64,000 nt of DNA, from assembly GCA_950106755.1 (NCBI GenBank), contig OX467092.1, forward strand, positions 25,372,582-25,436,581, in the 5' to 3' direction. The DNA is from Climacium dendroides. Its lineage: Eukaryota > Streptophyta > Bryopsida > Hypnales > Climaciaceae. The position numbers and the translations under genes are program-made. The notes under the pieces were generated by a model that saw nothing but the letters and a program-made list of their open reading frames with translations, was not told the DNA's origin and searched no databases. Below, piece by piece: positions 11,241 through 22,562 of this stretch. The stretch's first letter is position 1; each line of letters begins with the position of its first letter.

Positions 11241-13100
11241 TGGATTTCATTATATAAACAACTTCTCCACCCTTGATTACAATGATTGTTAATGAAGTAA
11301 TCCCCTCACTTTGCCATCATAAAATTTCTTGATGGTAGATGGTTAAATGATAAATTGGTAATTGCTTGAATGGATTCTTTAGATTCTTGGCAAACCAGAT
11401 TTGGAATTAGCAAAAAATTGTGGCACACCATAAATGATGTTCCCCCATATCAATATTGTAACTTAATTTAATTCTCTATGATATGCTGTGGATGAACTTT
11501 GTAGACGAGGATTAAAGAGAAAAAAAGAAAACCTCTCTCAAGGTCATTGAGTGTTATGTGGATGGTCACCATATCTATACATTTGTACATTAACCCCTAT
11601 AGGCTAGAGGGTGTTTTAGAAGATGAAAAATCCAAAATTGCCAATTTTTTTTGCATTGTTCAAATTCGGATGGAGGGGTTTGGTTTTTGGATTTACATTT
11701 ACTTGTAGATTTTTTTGGTCTACTTCAAAAATTAGAAAAAAATTAGAAAGAAAAAAAATGGGGCGCACCGGCATACCATTGCACCTCACAAATTCACACA
11801 AAATTTACAAATTAGTAAGCTCGTGTTACGAGTCCTCATTATTGAATTCCTACTTGAGTACGGTCGTAAGCGATCCCTTCAGTTCCCTCCGACGCTTTGC
11901 TTCCATCCCGCCCGCGTTTCGGGTGAGGCCCTCAACTCGTCCGCGAGGCCGCGACGACTTTCCAGTTTGCCCGTCGCAGTCACGACGGGCATGAAATCAA
12001 TGGACGGAATCACAAAAGAGGTGCCTTCCCTTTGCACAATTTGCGCCATGCTGTGGTACCACAATCCGTCCCCTCGTTCAATGCCATGGTTCGCTTTTTG
12101 CCATTACTGGAAATTATTGAGGTCCTGTACTTGGGGGGTTGCTCACGAACAAACGTGATGCCTTCGTTTGGTCCATTTTGAGCTAGAATGATGTAATTTC
12201 TGCAATTCATGCCAAACCCCACCCTGCCGAGTGAAGGAGCCCGACTGGCAGTCATGAAGAGGTAAAATTTAAACATGGGTTGCACGCTTGGAGTTTACTT
12301 TTGAATTCAGGGGATGCTCCAGTTAGAAACTGTTGCTGAAGAGGGGTTTGAAGCACCCGTTGTAGACGGCAACATTGTTTCCAAGGTTTTGGTTTGCTAT
12401 GGCCTTGATGCTCCATTTAGAAACTGCTGATTATTTTTCGCACAAAGTGAGTGCCAATTCAGCGAAATGCATCGCTAGGTCGGAGAAACTGAGAGGATTT
12501 CGTTCAGCGGGTGCTGTATCCACTGACTCGATTTTGTTGAACGTGGGCTGCTGGCAGTCCATTGTTTGAACTCTGGTGTGGCAAGGTGTTCGTTTAGCCG
12601 TGCGCCGCAGTGCGAGGATGGTGAAGCTTCGGTGTGGGAAATGTCGGTATTCGAGACCGGCAGATTTTTTTGACTGAAGGAGAATTTTTTGATGCAATTG
12701 TGAGTTTAGTACTGAAATCATGAAGAGGTTCAAAGTATTTGGAGCGCATCGACGGAGCTTAGAGCTTCCCTCTCGGACGGCTTCCCCGGGGGACGTTCCA
12801 ACTCAAGGTGACAATCGTTTAAATGGCAGATTTCCGCATTATAAGCAATATTCATGTATTTCTAGTTGGCCGCAGCTAGATTTGGAGAGTAGGTATTTGC
12901 CAAAGGTTACCCAACCCTTGTTAAATTCAGGAAATCTGCAAACATAATCAAGCCATTTGTGAAGAGAACCAGGGTCCTAAATCTATATGCGCCACCAAAC
13001 ACGGATTTCTAAATTTATCGACTACATCGTCTTTGACCATCATCCCAAAGTCTAACTCACAAAGTCCTAACTCTGATTGAGAATATGCGGAGGATCATGT
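11241..13100. other. Upstream region of the USP-type gene; composition shift
   Basis: Up to about 11.8 kb the DNA is AT-rich. From about 11.82 kb it becomes clearly GC-richer with many CpG (for example 11890-11990), as expected for a promoter and 5' leader. Overlapping open frames occur on both strands and none has a recognisable product. A short partial duplication (GATGCTCCA-TTAGAAACTG at 12313 and 12408) is present. A 5' untranslated exon of the next gene may lie here, but none can be delimited. Confidence 0.4.
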
Positions 13101-13350
13101 CGTTGTAGTGAATCGTGTCCCCTCATGCTAGACTTTCTCAATTTTCTTAAAGATATTGTTCTCTGTTAGGACATGCATTAGATACCCAAGCTTGCTAGCT
13201 GAAGAAACTCTCGCAAGTGGAGCGCATCGTTGTCAATAGCGTCCCCTCATGCTAGACTTGCACAGTTTTCTTAAAGATTTTGTTTTGTGTTAGGCCATGC
13301 ATTAGATACCAAGGTTCGGAAACTGAAGAAACTCTCTCAAGTGGTGGGCA
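13101..13350 (+). repeat. Tandem duplication of ~125 bp at the 5' side of the USP-type gene
   Basis: Two diverged head-to-tail units, 13101-13227 and 13228-13350, share GTCCCCTCATGCTAGACTT, TTTTCTTAAAGAT, CATGCATTAGATACC and CTGAAGAAACTCTC. The second unit runs into the open frame that leads into the USP-type exon but supplies no in-frame ATG. Confidence 0.8.
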
Positions 13351-13565
13351 TCGAGTCACCGCCACCAGCAAGCAGCTCTCGTCGCGACGGTCACCACGGC
13401 CGCGCCACAGAACCATCGGAGACCAATGCAAGATTGTGGAAGACCCCATTACGGGTGAAAGCCCCCAGTCACGGAAGCTCCTTCTCATCGGACGTCCAGT
13501 GCGGCTCGTCGTCGTCGCGTCTCTCGGACGCCAGCAGCCTCTCGACGACGTCGGGGAATAGGAAT

Positions 13566-15443
13566 ATGTTGGAGCAGGACGGCAGTCTCAGGCGCGCAGT
13601 GGTGGTGGCGTTCGACGCGAATGCGCGCGACGCCGTGGTGTCCGCGGTGGCGTGGGCGTTGGAGCACGTGTTGAGAGGCGGGGACTTGCTGGTGTTGCTC
13701 GGGGTGATGGACTACTTGCGTGGACCGCTCGGGTACAAGTGCCAAGTGAACGATCAGACGTGGCTGGGTGCAAACGCTAAGCATTTGCAGAAGGAGCTCG
13801 CGTTGAAGAAGCTCGCGTGGTCGGCGACGCCTGGGTTGCAGACGCTGTGTGCGGAGAAAGGCGTGAAACTCTCCGTGAATGTCAAGTCCGCGGCGCGTCC
13901 CGAAGTCGTGATCGTGCAGGTGCGCGACTCGTCATTTTTCATTTCATTCTTTTTTTTTTTTTTTTTTTTTCCAATTTTGTATCTTTTGAGTACAAATATG
14001 TAGTCAAGTTCATGGAATCAGTCACGTAGGAGATTTGCATTTTGAAGCTTCAAGCATTTCGGTGGATGTTCATTGTCTAAAATGTGGAGTTGCGGATGCT
14101 TAGGGGTTAAGGTATGTCTGCACTTGGTATTAAGGGTGGTGTGAGTTAACCCGAAACCGGTATGATTTAAAAAAAAATTTGGCACATTTTTCTTATATCT
14201 TGGTACAGAAATATCATTTGTAGTAATTTCATGAAATTGGTCATTAAAGAAGGTTGTCTTTTCAACATTCAAGTATTACATTGGATGAATGAGAAGTTAG
14301 TTGGACTAATTAGTGCCTACAAACCCCTTTGTTCATCATCCAAAATATGAATGTGAATCCAATTTGAAGGTGTATCTTCCTTCAATATTTGGAAATCTAT
14401 GACTCTCTAAAAGCCTAAAAGAAGGATGAGATTTTGCTTTTCCAACCACAATGTATTATGTGGCAATGAAAGCAACGTGAAGATTTGAGACATAATGTCA
14501 AATACTTTGCTTCAAGATGGAATTCACCATCTAGATCCATGAGGCTTAGATAGTTGAGCCAGCACATGCTCACTCTTTTAAACCAGAGTTAACCTTCTCC
14601 TTCTCCAAATAATTTGTATCAGTCTGCAACGTTCATACTGTTGACCGAAAGGCTCCCTAAAGCTTTCGTTACTAACGTAAGAGTGTTATAATTGCATTTC
14701 AACTTAAACATGGCGTTGTGACTTCTATTTTTTTGCAATGGATATTAGTCTCGGTAGAAAGAGTTCTGAAAGATAAATTCAATTCAATTCTTGTATTTGA
14801 TGTTTTTGATCTTCCAAGTCGTCTCAGAATTCATCTCCGAAGTCATTCATGGTCAACTTAGACAAAGAATGGTAAAGCTATGAACGGAGTATTCATCTTG
14901 AACACCGGTGTGCAGGACGCAGTCACATTCGGCGCAGTGCAAGTGGTTCTAGACCGGAGCTTGAAGACCCACACTCATCGCAAGCAGAAATTCTACTTGG
15001 AGCACTTGAGTTGCGGCGTGACGCGCATGCGTCGCAGCGGCGGGGTGGAAACCTTGCGTTCCAATTCCCCCACCCCAGTCCCTGCATCCGCAACCGCGAC
15101 CAACGCTACCAGCGACGACGAGGAGCTTTTCACCATCGACCACTGCGTCGGGACCACTCCTCCCCAACCGCACCGTTGTCACGACGATGACGACGAGGAG
15201 GGATACGAGAGCGACGACTTGTTCAGCATTTGCGATGTCGAAGGGACATGGCGAACGAGCTCGTCCGCAGCTCAGCTGATTTTGCAACGCGAGGGAACGG
15301 AGTCCTCCGCTCGAAACTCCACGGTGAGTGCTTTTGATTATGACCCCACTATGGCGCGCTTCGCGCCGCCCCGGAGCAGCGTCGATACCGGCCCAAGTCT
15401 CGACAAACGCCTGCTCTCACTGCGACTGCAGTTACGGGACTGA
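13566..15443 (+). CDS. USP-like domain protein of the plant receptor-kinase-associated class, kinase domain absent
   Basis: Two exons are inferred: 13566-13919 and 14916-15443, joined in phase 0 across a 996-bp GT-AG intron, giving about 293 residues. The first exon encodes a universal-stress-protein fold: strand AVVVAFDAN, helix DAVVSAVAWALEHVL, strand DLLVLLGVMDY. The second opens with FGAVQVVLDRSLK and KQKFYLEHLSCGVTRMRR, the form seen where this domain precedes a cytoplasmic kinase in plant receptor-like proteins. After it comes an acidic Ser-rich tail (DDDDEEGYESDDLFSI) and a stop; no kinase motifs appear before 19 kb. The ATG is the first in frame, but the frame is open upstream to 13275 with a Ser-rich stretch, so an earlier spliced start is possible. 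The exon end could also be a splice donor at 15324 (GTGAGT). It may be a truncated family member or a pseudogene. Confidence 0.65.
13920..14915 (+). other. Intron of the USP-type gene
   Basis: Begins GTGCGCG and ends GTGTGCAG. It contains a T tract of about 20 bases at 13951-13970 and AT-rich DNA in sharp contrast to its GC-rich exons. Removing it restores an uninterrupted conserved frame (VVIVQ joined to DAVTFGAVQVV). Confidence 0.65.
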
Positions 15444-15852
15444 AACCTGGAAATGAAGGTGATTAGGGTTGGGTCACTCAAGCCCTAAATCGCAAGTCCT
15501 GCTCCGCAATTTGCAGGTTTGTTACCACACGGGGCACGACGCGATTCTTCTTTTCTCAATGTACAAAGGGCTCCATGAGAATCCTCCTCTCGAAACTCCA
15601 CGGTCTCCACTTTTGACCATGATCCCGCCATGGCGCGCTTCGTGTGCCCCGGGGCAGCGTCGATTCTGGACCTCGACTTGATAAACGCCTGCTCTCGCTG
15701 CGACTGCAGTTGCGGGACGGAAACGTGGAGGTGAAGGTGATCTGCTCCCCCCAAACCTAAAAAACCTAATCACGCAAACCCTAGTTCCTGCTCAGGAATT
15801 CCTCATTGGGCACAACGCGATTTTTGTTTTCTCAATGTACAAAGGGCTGGCT
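15303..15852 (+). repeat. 279-bp tandem duplication over the 3' end of the USP-type gene
   Basis: Unit 1 (15303-15581) holds the last ~47 codons, the stop and downstream sequence. Unit 2 (15582 to about 15852) repeats it, sharing CTCGAAACTCCACGGT, TGATAAACGCCTGCTCTC/CGACAAACGCCTGCTCTC, and CTCAATGTACAAAGGGCT. The duplicate is out of frame and has lost the GTGAGT found in unit 1 (GTCTCC instead). Confidence 0.85.
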
Positions 15853-17414
15853 TCCATGTGAGTATCGGTGGGCAGCAGTTGTCCCAAATGTGAAATCCGC
15901 AAATAGCTTAAGGTGGTGAAAAGACTGCTAAATGTGCTAAACAATCAATGGTATTCACATTTTCTTGTAGCCATATAAACAATCACTTATCATACACTAC
16001 GAGAGACCCATCCTTCAGGGCAGCTTCTGTTGATGCAATGCCCCCTCCCCTTCAATCCAGAGTCACTAATTGGTAGACTAAAATTTAGCACAAGGAGAGT
16101 AATCCAAGGGATGTGTCTATTGAAACCTCGAATCAGATTCTGTCCGTGTCTTCTGGTTGTCTACTTTTTTGCCTTTTCACTCCAGTATGCTGGCAGATAA
16201 TGCAGTGCAGAGCAGGTGTACTTTTGGCTGGTATATTGTTGTACCAGTGGACATAGCAGTGAATTTTGTGTATTTTGTATTGATAAGCTCTTAGTTTGGA
16301 CCCACCCCACTCATTATGGAAGTTGGCCTAGACCCCAGCCTTGTAGATTTGAAAAGGCCTTCTGACACTGACCCCTGTTGTACAGTACATCATTGAGGAT
16401 GCTTTTCATTTTTTGTACTGCGACGACTTGAACATTTTGTCATATTGCAACGCTGATGGCATGATATGATCAAATCCTTGGTTGCGGATAGCTTGTTATT
16501 TCGTTACTGTTTTCTAGTCTGTGTATGAGATTTTACCCTTGAAATGAGGGTCCAAGAGTAGCACTCGGTGCCTAGGTTCATGTGGTGTGAGTGGAACTGT
16601 ACCCAATGAATAGATACTTTTCATTCATGCTGGTCCTTGGGCTTGAGTTATTCTTCTTGTTATGATTTGGTCAATTGCTGGTTTTGCACTGCTTTCCGTG
16701 CGATGGGAGAAATTGGGAATTGTAGGTCCTAGTTTGGGTTTGTTGATTCTAGCGTGTTTCCTTTTTCACGAGTCCAGGGCTGCTTCTAGTCTTCGTTTGG
16801 GTGACCATATTCATAGGAAGCGTAATCTCAACTGGCGCCGCACCATGTGTTGAGGAGGGATGCAATTGGATTATTGCAACATTCATTCTTCTTGACAATG
16901 TTTGTCGTGCTCAAGCACAGTACTGAATCTATGTTGAAAGTTATGATATTTTTGACAAGTTCTATCAAGCCTACTATACAGGGAGCTTATTTAATATCCA
17001 GCTCCAGTTTCCACTTAGCGTGTTCATCGAAATCTCTGTACGAATTTGCTTAATAGAGTCTAAAATAGAGTCTAAGATGTTTCTCGCCGTCGATGATTCT
17101 AGCTAGAGACGTTTTACTTTTGGCGAAATCAATTCAACGGCGAGAATCTTTTCTTTACTAAGTGGGTTTCTTTCTACACATTCCCTTTCCTGCTCTTCGG
17201 AGATCTACGGAACTGCGTCTCTCCGAACTGAGATTCTAGCTCGAGGCTTTGCTCAAAGCCAATCTCATCGGGTAATTATAATTGTGTTCTTTTTGAATTC
17301 CTGCTATTAAGTATGTGATCTCTTGTTTTGTATTTCATTCCTATTAACCGAAAGTAAAGTAGGCTAAGTGCTTGTCTCCAGCATGATCGGAGCAAAAGGA
17401 TAGTCAAACTACTG
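15853..17414. other. Downstream region of the USP-type gene, no gene recognised
   Basis: The composition is less AT-rich than the flanking intergenic DNA, so it may hold 3' untranslated sequence or a decayed gene. Open frames at 16662-16853 and 16847-17053 have no recognisable product and no kinase motif. Confidence 0.4.
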
Positions 17415-17417
17415 TTA

Positions 17418-18674
17418 AGGCGCTTTTGCACTTGGCGTTAAGCACTTAGAGTCTTTGCGGGTTGTTAGAAAGAGAATCGTGTGTGTTTGCACTTCTGCTC
17501 TTTAGCAAATGCTGATCTTGCGTGGACGTTGAGCTGGTAACAGTGATCAAGTCAATAAATGAGGACACTATTTATGCAATTATGTGAATTCCAAAAATGT
17601 TACATAGCACCTGAATCAACAGGAAACATACATTCTAGATTGTGAGGAGCGTTGTTAGTTAATTGGACTCCAAATAGGTAGAATAACTACTCCCAAAAAT
17701 TATGGGGCTACTCAGAACTTTGGATTTGATTGGGGAAAACAAGCTCTTAATATACAAAAGGGGTGGTAGCAAGTGAAACAATCCATGTGGGATATGTAAA
17801 TGAAAATTAGTAAAAGTTCAACCGCTCATAGTTAAGTCAAATGCAGAAATTGTGTTTGAAGTAGAATTTTAAACTTCATGTAGGCATAGAAGAATGATTT
17901 TTTTCAAAAAAATTTGAATTAAGAAAAGTTGGGAAGTCAAGTTATCATTCATCTCCAAAAATCCATTTGGTATTTAAAGCCTTCAATCAAAAGTTATGAA
18001 CAAATTTTAGAGAGGGGTTGGGAGGGTCATTTTCCTTGACATTTTTAAACACCCTTCTCTAAAATTTGTTCATAACTTTTGATTAAAGACTCAAAAATTA
18101 AAAACGGATTTTTGGAAATTTAATTTAACTTTATTTTCCAACTTTTCTTAGTTCAGTTTTTTTTGAAAAAAGGTATTCTTCTATGCCTAATGAGGTCTAA
18201 AATTTTACTCCAAATGCAACTTCAGCATTTTTGATAATGAATGGCTCAAGCTCTCATCTTCAAATTATCCCATACCTTTTGAAAGTTTATGATGGACAAT
18301 GGATTTGATTATAAAAATGACATCCCCACCCAACACTCTCACAATTGTCAATGAAGTGTTCACTGCACGTTGCTATCAAACTTATTTATTTGTCAATGGT
18401 CAATTGCCATTAGTATTGATGCTTATAATCTTCTGCATGACGTGGATGGATGAGGATTGTGGAGAGGAAACGCAGAAAAATGCCTCTACAGAACACAGAA
18501 GATTATGCCCCACGTCTGAGCAACCGATAACTTCAAAATAGCCCCACTGCCGAACCAATGCCATACCAACTGAAAACAAATATTTTTATACAACTGTACC
18601 TTCCGATCTTTGTCAGAGGTATTATGTTATGTTTTTATGAGCGTTGCTACTAAACGCCAGGTGCGAAAGAGCCT
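17418..18674. mobile_element. Harbinger-like non-autonomous element with inner fold-back
   Basis: The ends AGGCGCTTTTGCACTTGGCG and the complement of AACGCCAGGTGCGAAAGAGC form inverted repeats with about three mismatches. TTA flanks both sides (17415-17417 and 18675-18677), which fits PIF/Harbinger target choice. The 1,257-bp interior contains a long palindrome (arms about 17820-18015 and 18040-18240) related to 10382-11240. No transposase frame is present; the open frame 18299-18541 is not recognisable. Confidence 0.65.
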
Positions 18675-18677
18675 TTA

Positions 18678-19400
18678 GTATTGCTCAAGAAGCAATTTTC
18701 ATAATCTATTTCTTCCTCTGCGTTCGTATTTCGGGAAGATGTTGCCATTGACATATCCGGGGACCCGATGTTTTTTGATTTTTTCACAATTCATTCTCAG
18801 AATAGATATAGTCTTACTGACAAATAAAACTTCACGCGGCTGTAAGTTTTGGCTTTGAGTGATTGTGAGCATTGCCTTGGCATCTTTCAGGACTTCCCTA
18901 GGAAAGATACTAAAAAATTACAGTCCTGGCAAATGTTTGTTAAATACTACCCTAAACCCAGATATTGTATTTCTATGAATTCAATTGAGTTGACTTATTT
19001 CAAATCTCACGGCTGATGCGAATTTTGAGGGATGATTTTGAAATTGCAGTTCCTATGCTAACCTTGAACTGTTTTGCAAGTGTAACCAATCATCTGGATA
19101 GTCAGCCGCAAAAATGGCAGGCACGACAGCAACTGAGCACTCTTCAAGCAAGCTTTTCATCGGAGAACTACCGGTATAAAACATGAAACAAATCTTCATG
19201 TAAATATCAATCACTTCTTCAAACTACTCTATTTCTATTCAATTTCGCATTGTTCAATCGCTAGTGCCTTAGAACTCCAGATGATCGCAACCTAAATGTA
19301 CAGTACAATCATTTACAAATGATGCTAAATCGTCCATTTTGCTCAAAACAGGGGTCGATTTATTTGTGCCACATCAATCACTATTGTGCAACTCACTCGG
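18678..19400. other. Intergenic stretch, nothing recognised
   Basis: No coding region or element boundary can be supported. Confidence 0.45.
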
Positions 19401-19404
19401 GAAC

Positions 19405-20410
19405 TCACCGAACTGATCCACTTTGTAAGTTGGTTGGTAAGGTAGCCCAGACACTGACATGTCCACAGGGCTCACAGCCTTGAACTCCACCAGGATTTGT
19501 AGTAGGAAGCTCGGTCATGGCCACCGCAGGTTGCGTTCTGGGATTGCACCAAGTTCTCAGAACGGTAGCCCAAAGCTCAAACTCGAACACGGCCACCACG
19601 TAAATGATCCAGAAGGCGCTCCCAGTGAAGCTGAAAGGCAGCATCAGGACGCCGAGGTTGATCAACCGCTAAGAAGATGTGGTTACTGATCGAATCAGAT
19701 GGTGCCTGGACCTACGTATGAGGGCATCCTCAATGCAAACGGTAACCGGACACTCTAACTGCACTTCGACGGTAAATTGGGACCATGTGAAGAAGCAAAA
19801 ATGCCAACCCAATGCAGCCTGCAAGAGGCTCATCAATTTGGAGGCCTCTACAATTTCTTCCTCCACACGACATTTTTTTTCCCTTTCTATATGCTGTGCT
19901 TTCTAAGTGAGCTAGCAAACCTCTGACAATGCAATCATGGCCACCTCAAGTCAATGATGGAGTAGAAGAAGTTGGTAAACGTTAGTAAATGTCCAGAAAC
20001 AAGTCTCTTCGTGATTAAAGAATGGAAAGCCCACTCTTCTTGGAAGCTTCAATTGGGACCCTGGGAAGATTTTATAGAGGACCTACACAGTGTTTGCATT
20101 GCCAGGATAAAGCCTGCAATACGCCCTTGAAAAGTAAAGGCCTGCAATAAGGCACTGTACGATGCTTTTGAAGCGGCTACATACCGGTAGCATGTGCTCA
20201 TTGAGGATGCCCCAAGCAGCCTTGCAGCCCCGAAATCACGATCACCACGGTCGTCAGCAGCAACCAGATGGCAAAGCCTTTCGCACTCCCGTTGCCGTCG
20301 TTCCCGTTGCTCTTTTACCAGTCGGCGTTTTGGAAGACCAGTTCTGTTACTGCCACTGTGAGGATGAGTCCCATGATGCCCAGGATCATCGCCGTCAAGT
20401 GCAAATCTGC
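19405..20410 (-). pseudogene. Broken membrane-protein-like sequence, family unknown
   Basis: On the minus strand several hydrophobic stretches appear, but in different frames and with stops between them: LTAMILGIMGLILTVAVTE (about 20399-20343), GFAIWLLLTTVVIVISGLQG (about 20277-20218) after a TAA, a helix-like SKLMSLLQAALGWHFCFFTW (about 19840-19780), and SFTGSAFWIIYVVAVFEFEL (about 19632-19570). Together they would give a small protein with about four membrane segments. Either introns that I could not place join them, or the gene has decayed. No family was recognised. Composition is genic, unlike the surrounding DNA. Confidence 0.4.
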
Positions 20411-20482
20411 AAACTGAAGGGCTACGCACATTCACATCTCAACAGCCGGCCTCGGGCTTGTGCCATGCGTGGTCTCGACTAA

Positions 20483-21463
20483 GGCTGCGCAACGACGTGG
20501 GTTTCGTGCCGAAGATTAATTGAAATTCAAGAGTCACAACTACATAATTGCAAAACACTCGGCGTAGACCTGTGGAGATCAAACTTGCAATCTACTAATC
20601 TGAACTACTTTTTTCGGCGGTTGCTGGCATACAGTACTCACAATTAATGACAATTACAGTGGTGCTGTATTGAAATGATTTGGGTTGATAAGTATTTGTT
20701 GGGAGATCGACTTGCAATGTATTGCACAAGGTTCGTTGTTCTGAATTCTATGACGGAGTGTGCCGACATACAATTTTGACGCGTGAAGAACGCAGTCTGT
20801 CTGTGTCGATCAGTGGGTAATTGGATGCTGCTTTGGGCGGCATTCGAGGCACGAATCTGTGTTTTGTCCAGTTTCCACGGTGATACATTTCCAACACATG
20901 CTTCATAATAGATTCCTTAAAAATTGATTATCATGGGATTACCCTGTTGTAAATCTAGTGCCAGAATATTATACATGATACTAAAGTACCATATATTTAA
21001 TTGTTATAAATAACCATCACATTTACTTATAGTAAAACCACCCATCACCCATCAGCAATCAATAGGGGGGGGTTGAAATTCAAGAGAGGATGGGACAAAT
21101 TTCCAAACATGAGTTCTTTCCTCTCTGCCCATCAATTCCTCCATTCTTTTCATAACACATATGTTTGATTTGGAGTGCCAAAGTGAACAAGAAGTAGTTT
21201 CTTAAATGAGCGGTTTTACACATTGAATATGGGTCCATACTCCATATCAACTTTTGCCTTCCAAAATTCATAGTAACTTCAGTTCTATAAAATTACCAAA
21301 TTTTGGCAATCCCCCTCATTTCTATCTCTGCACTCGTGGAAATCTTTCTTTAGTTGTTGTACTTTACATCATGTCTAGAATTGCTTATTTGGTTGGTTAT
21401 GGGTGGTTCTACCATATATTATTTATTCATATTGGTTGAAACTACCACACATGAGATTGCAAA
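20483..21463. other. Intergenic stretch, nothing recognised
   Basis: May hold the 5' flank of the minus-strand sequence above. No gene or RNA was found. Confidence 0.4.
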
Positions 21464-22562
21464 TAAGGTAGAAGTACCTAATTTAGACAACCTGCTTGCT
21501 ATGGTTTTTTAAGGTTGATCTATTGTGGACAATAGTTGGATGCACTATTCATTGAGAAAGATTTTTTGTTTGCACCTTTTGAAACACTCATCTCACTTCT
21601 TTCCTTGTGTAGAGAGAAGTGCCAAAACTAACCACAATAGGTGAATCTATGAGACCAAAATGGATCCAAATGAAAAATCCACATTTATATTAAATAAAAT
21701 ATTCATTCTTAGGAAGGAAAAAAAATCATTTTTTTTCATTTTTCCTCATTCTTATGTTTGCATAGATTAAACTTAAGGTAGAACTACCCATTACCATTTA
21801 CCCAATTCCCCCACCTATAGATTCCTCCCATTTTCGTCACTACACTAAAATTGGTAAATAGTGTTGGATGATAATTAGTGTCATTCCCTGGTTTTTACCC
21901 CCAACACTATTTTCCAACTTATGTGTAAATAGTGTTGGGCACTTAATTTGTGCCGCCTAAATCTGGCCCTACCTTAGAAACCTCAATTTTGGGAACCACA
22001 ATTTCTAACCCCCGCCCCCAAAATCTTGGCCTTCCCTAGAAACTTTACTTTTGGTCTTCTCTCTCGCCGTGGAAGTTTTCTCCTTCCCTGGAATTTTTGT
22101 TTTTTGTTTGTTTGCTTCATGTCCGGCGATTCATCCCTTACCTGGCGCACTGCAATTTCAGCCCATTGTGGTATTCAATTTTGGTTAGGCTTTGCCCCTA
22201 CAGCACATTCCTAGAATCCATTCGCAATTTCAGTTTTGGGTTGGAGTTTTTCTTCCTTCCACATTGTGGGCGCCACCTTGGGAGCACAAAACAGTTTTGG
22301 AGAGCTTCTTGAAAATTTCAGCCCACATTGTGAGCTTTAGGGGGGGGGGGGTTATAGTCCGACGACTCCCGCCGATTCCATTGCCGCTTCAATTTGAATT
22401 TGAATCTTCCGGTGCCCCTAACTTTCAATTGAGGTATGCAATTCAACTTTTGATTACACCATTGGGTTTCTCTTCCTCTCTTCTATTTACTGTGAAAGAT
22501 GGGTTTGTTTTTTTTGTCGCCATTTTTTTAAAACCATTTTTTTCTGAATTTTTTAGCCCAGC

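Noticed and set aside
11623..12285. Several overlapping open frames in the GC-rich upstream block
   Set aside because: Frames on both strands are open at once in CpG-rich DNA and none shows a recognisable domain.
13280..13561. Alternative frame over the USP-type exon
   Set aside because: It starts from TTG, not ATG, and lacks the USP pattern found in the neighbouring frame.
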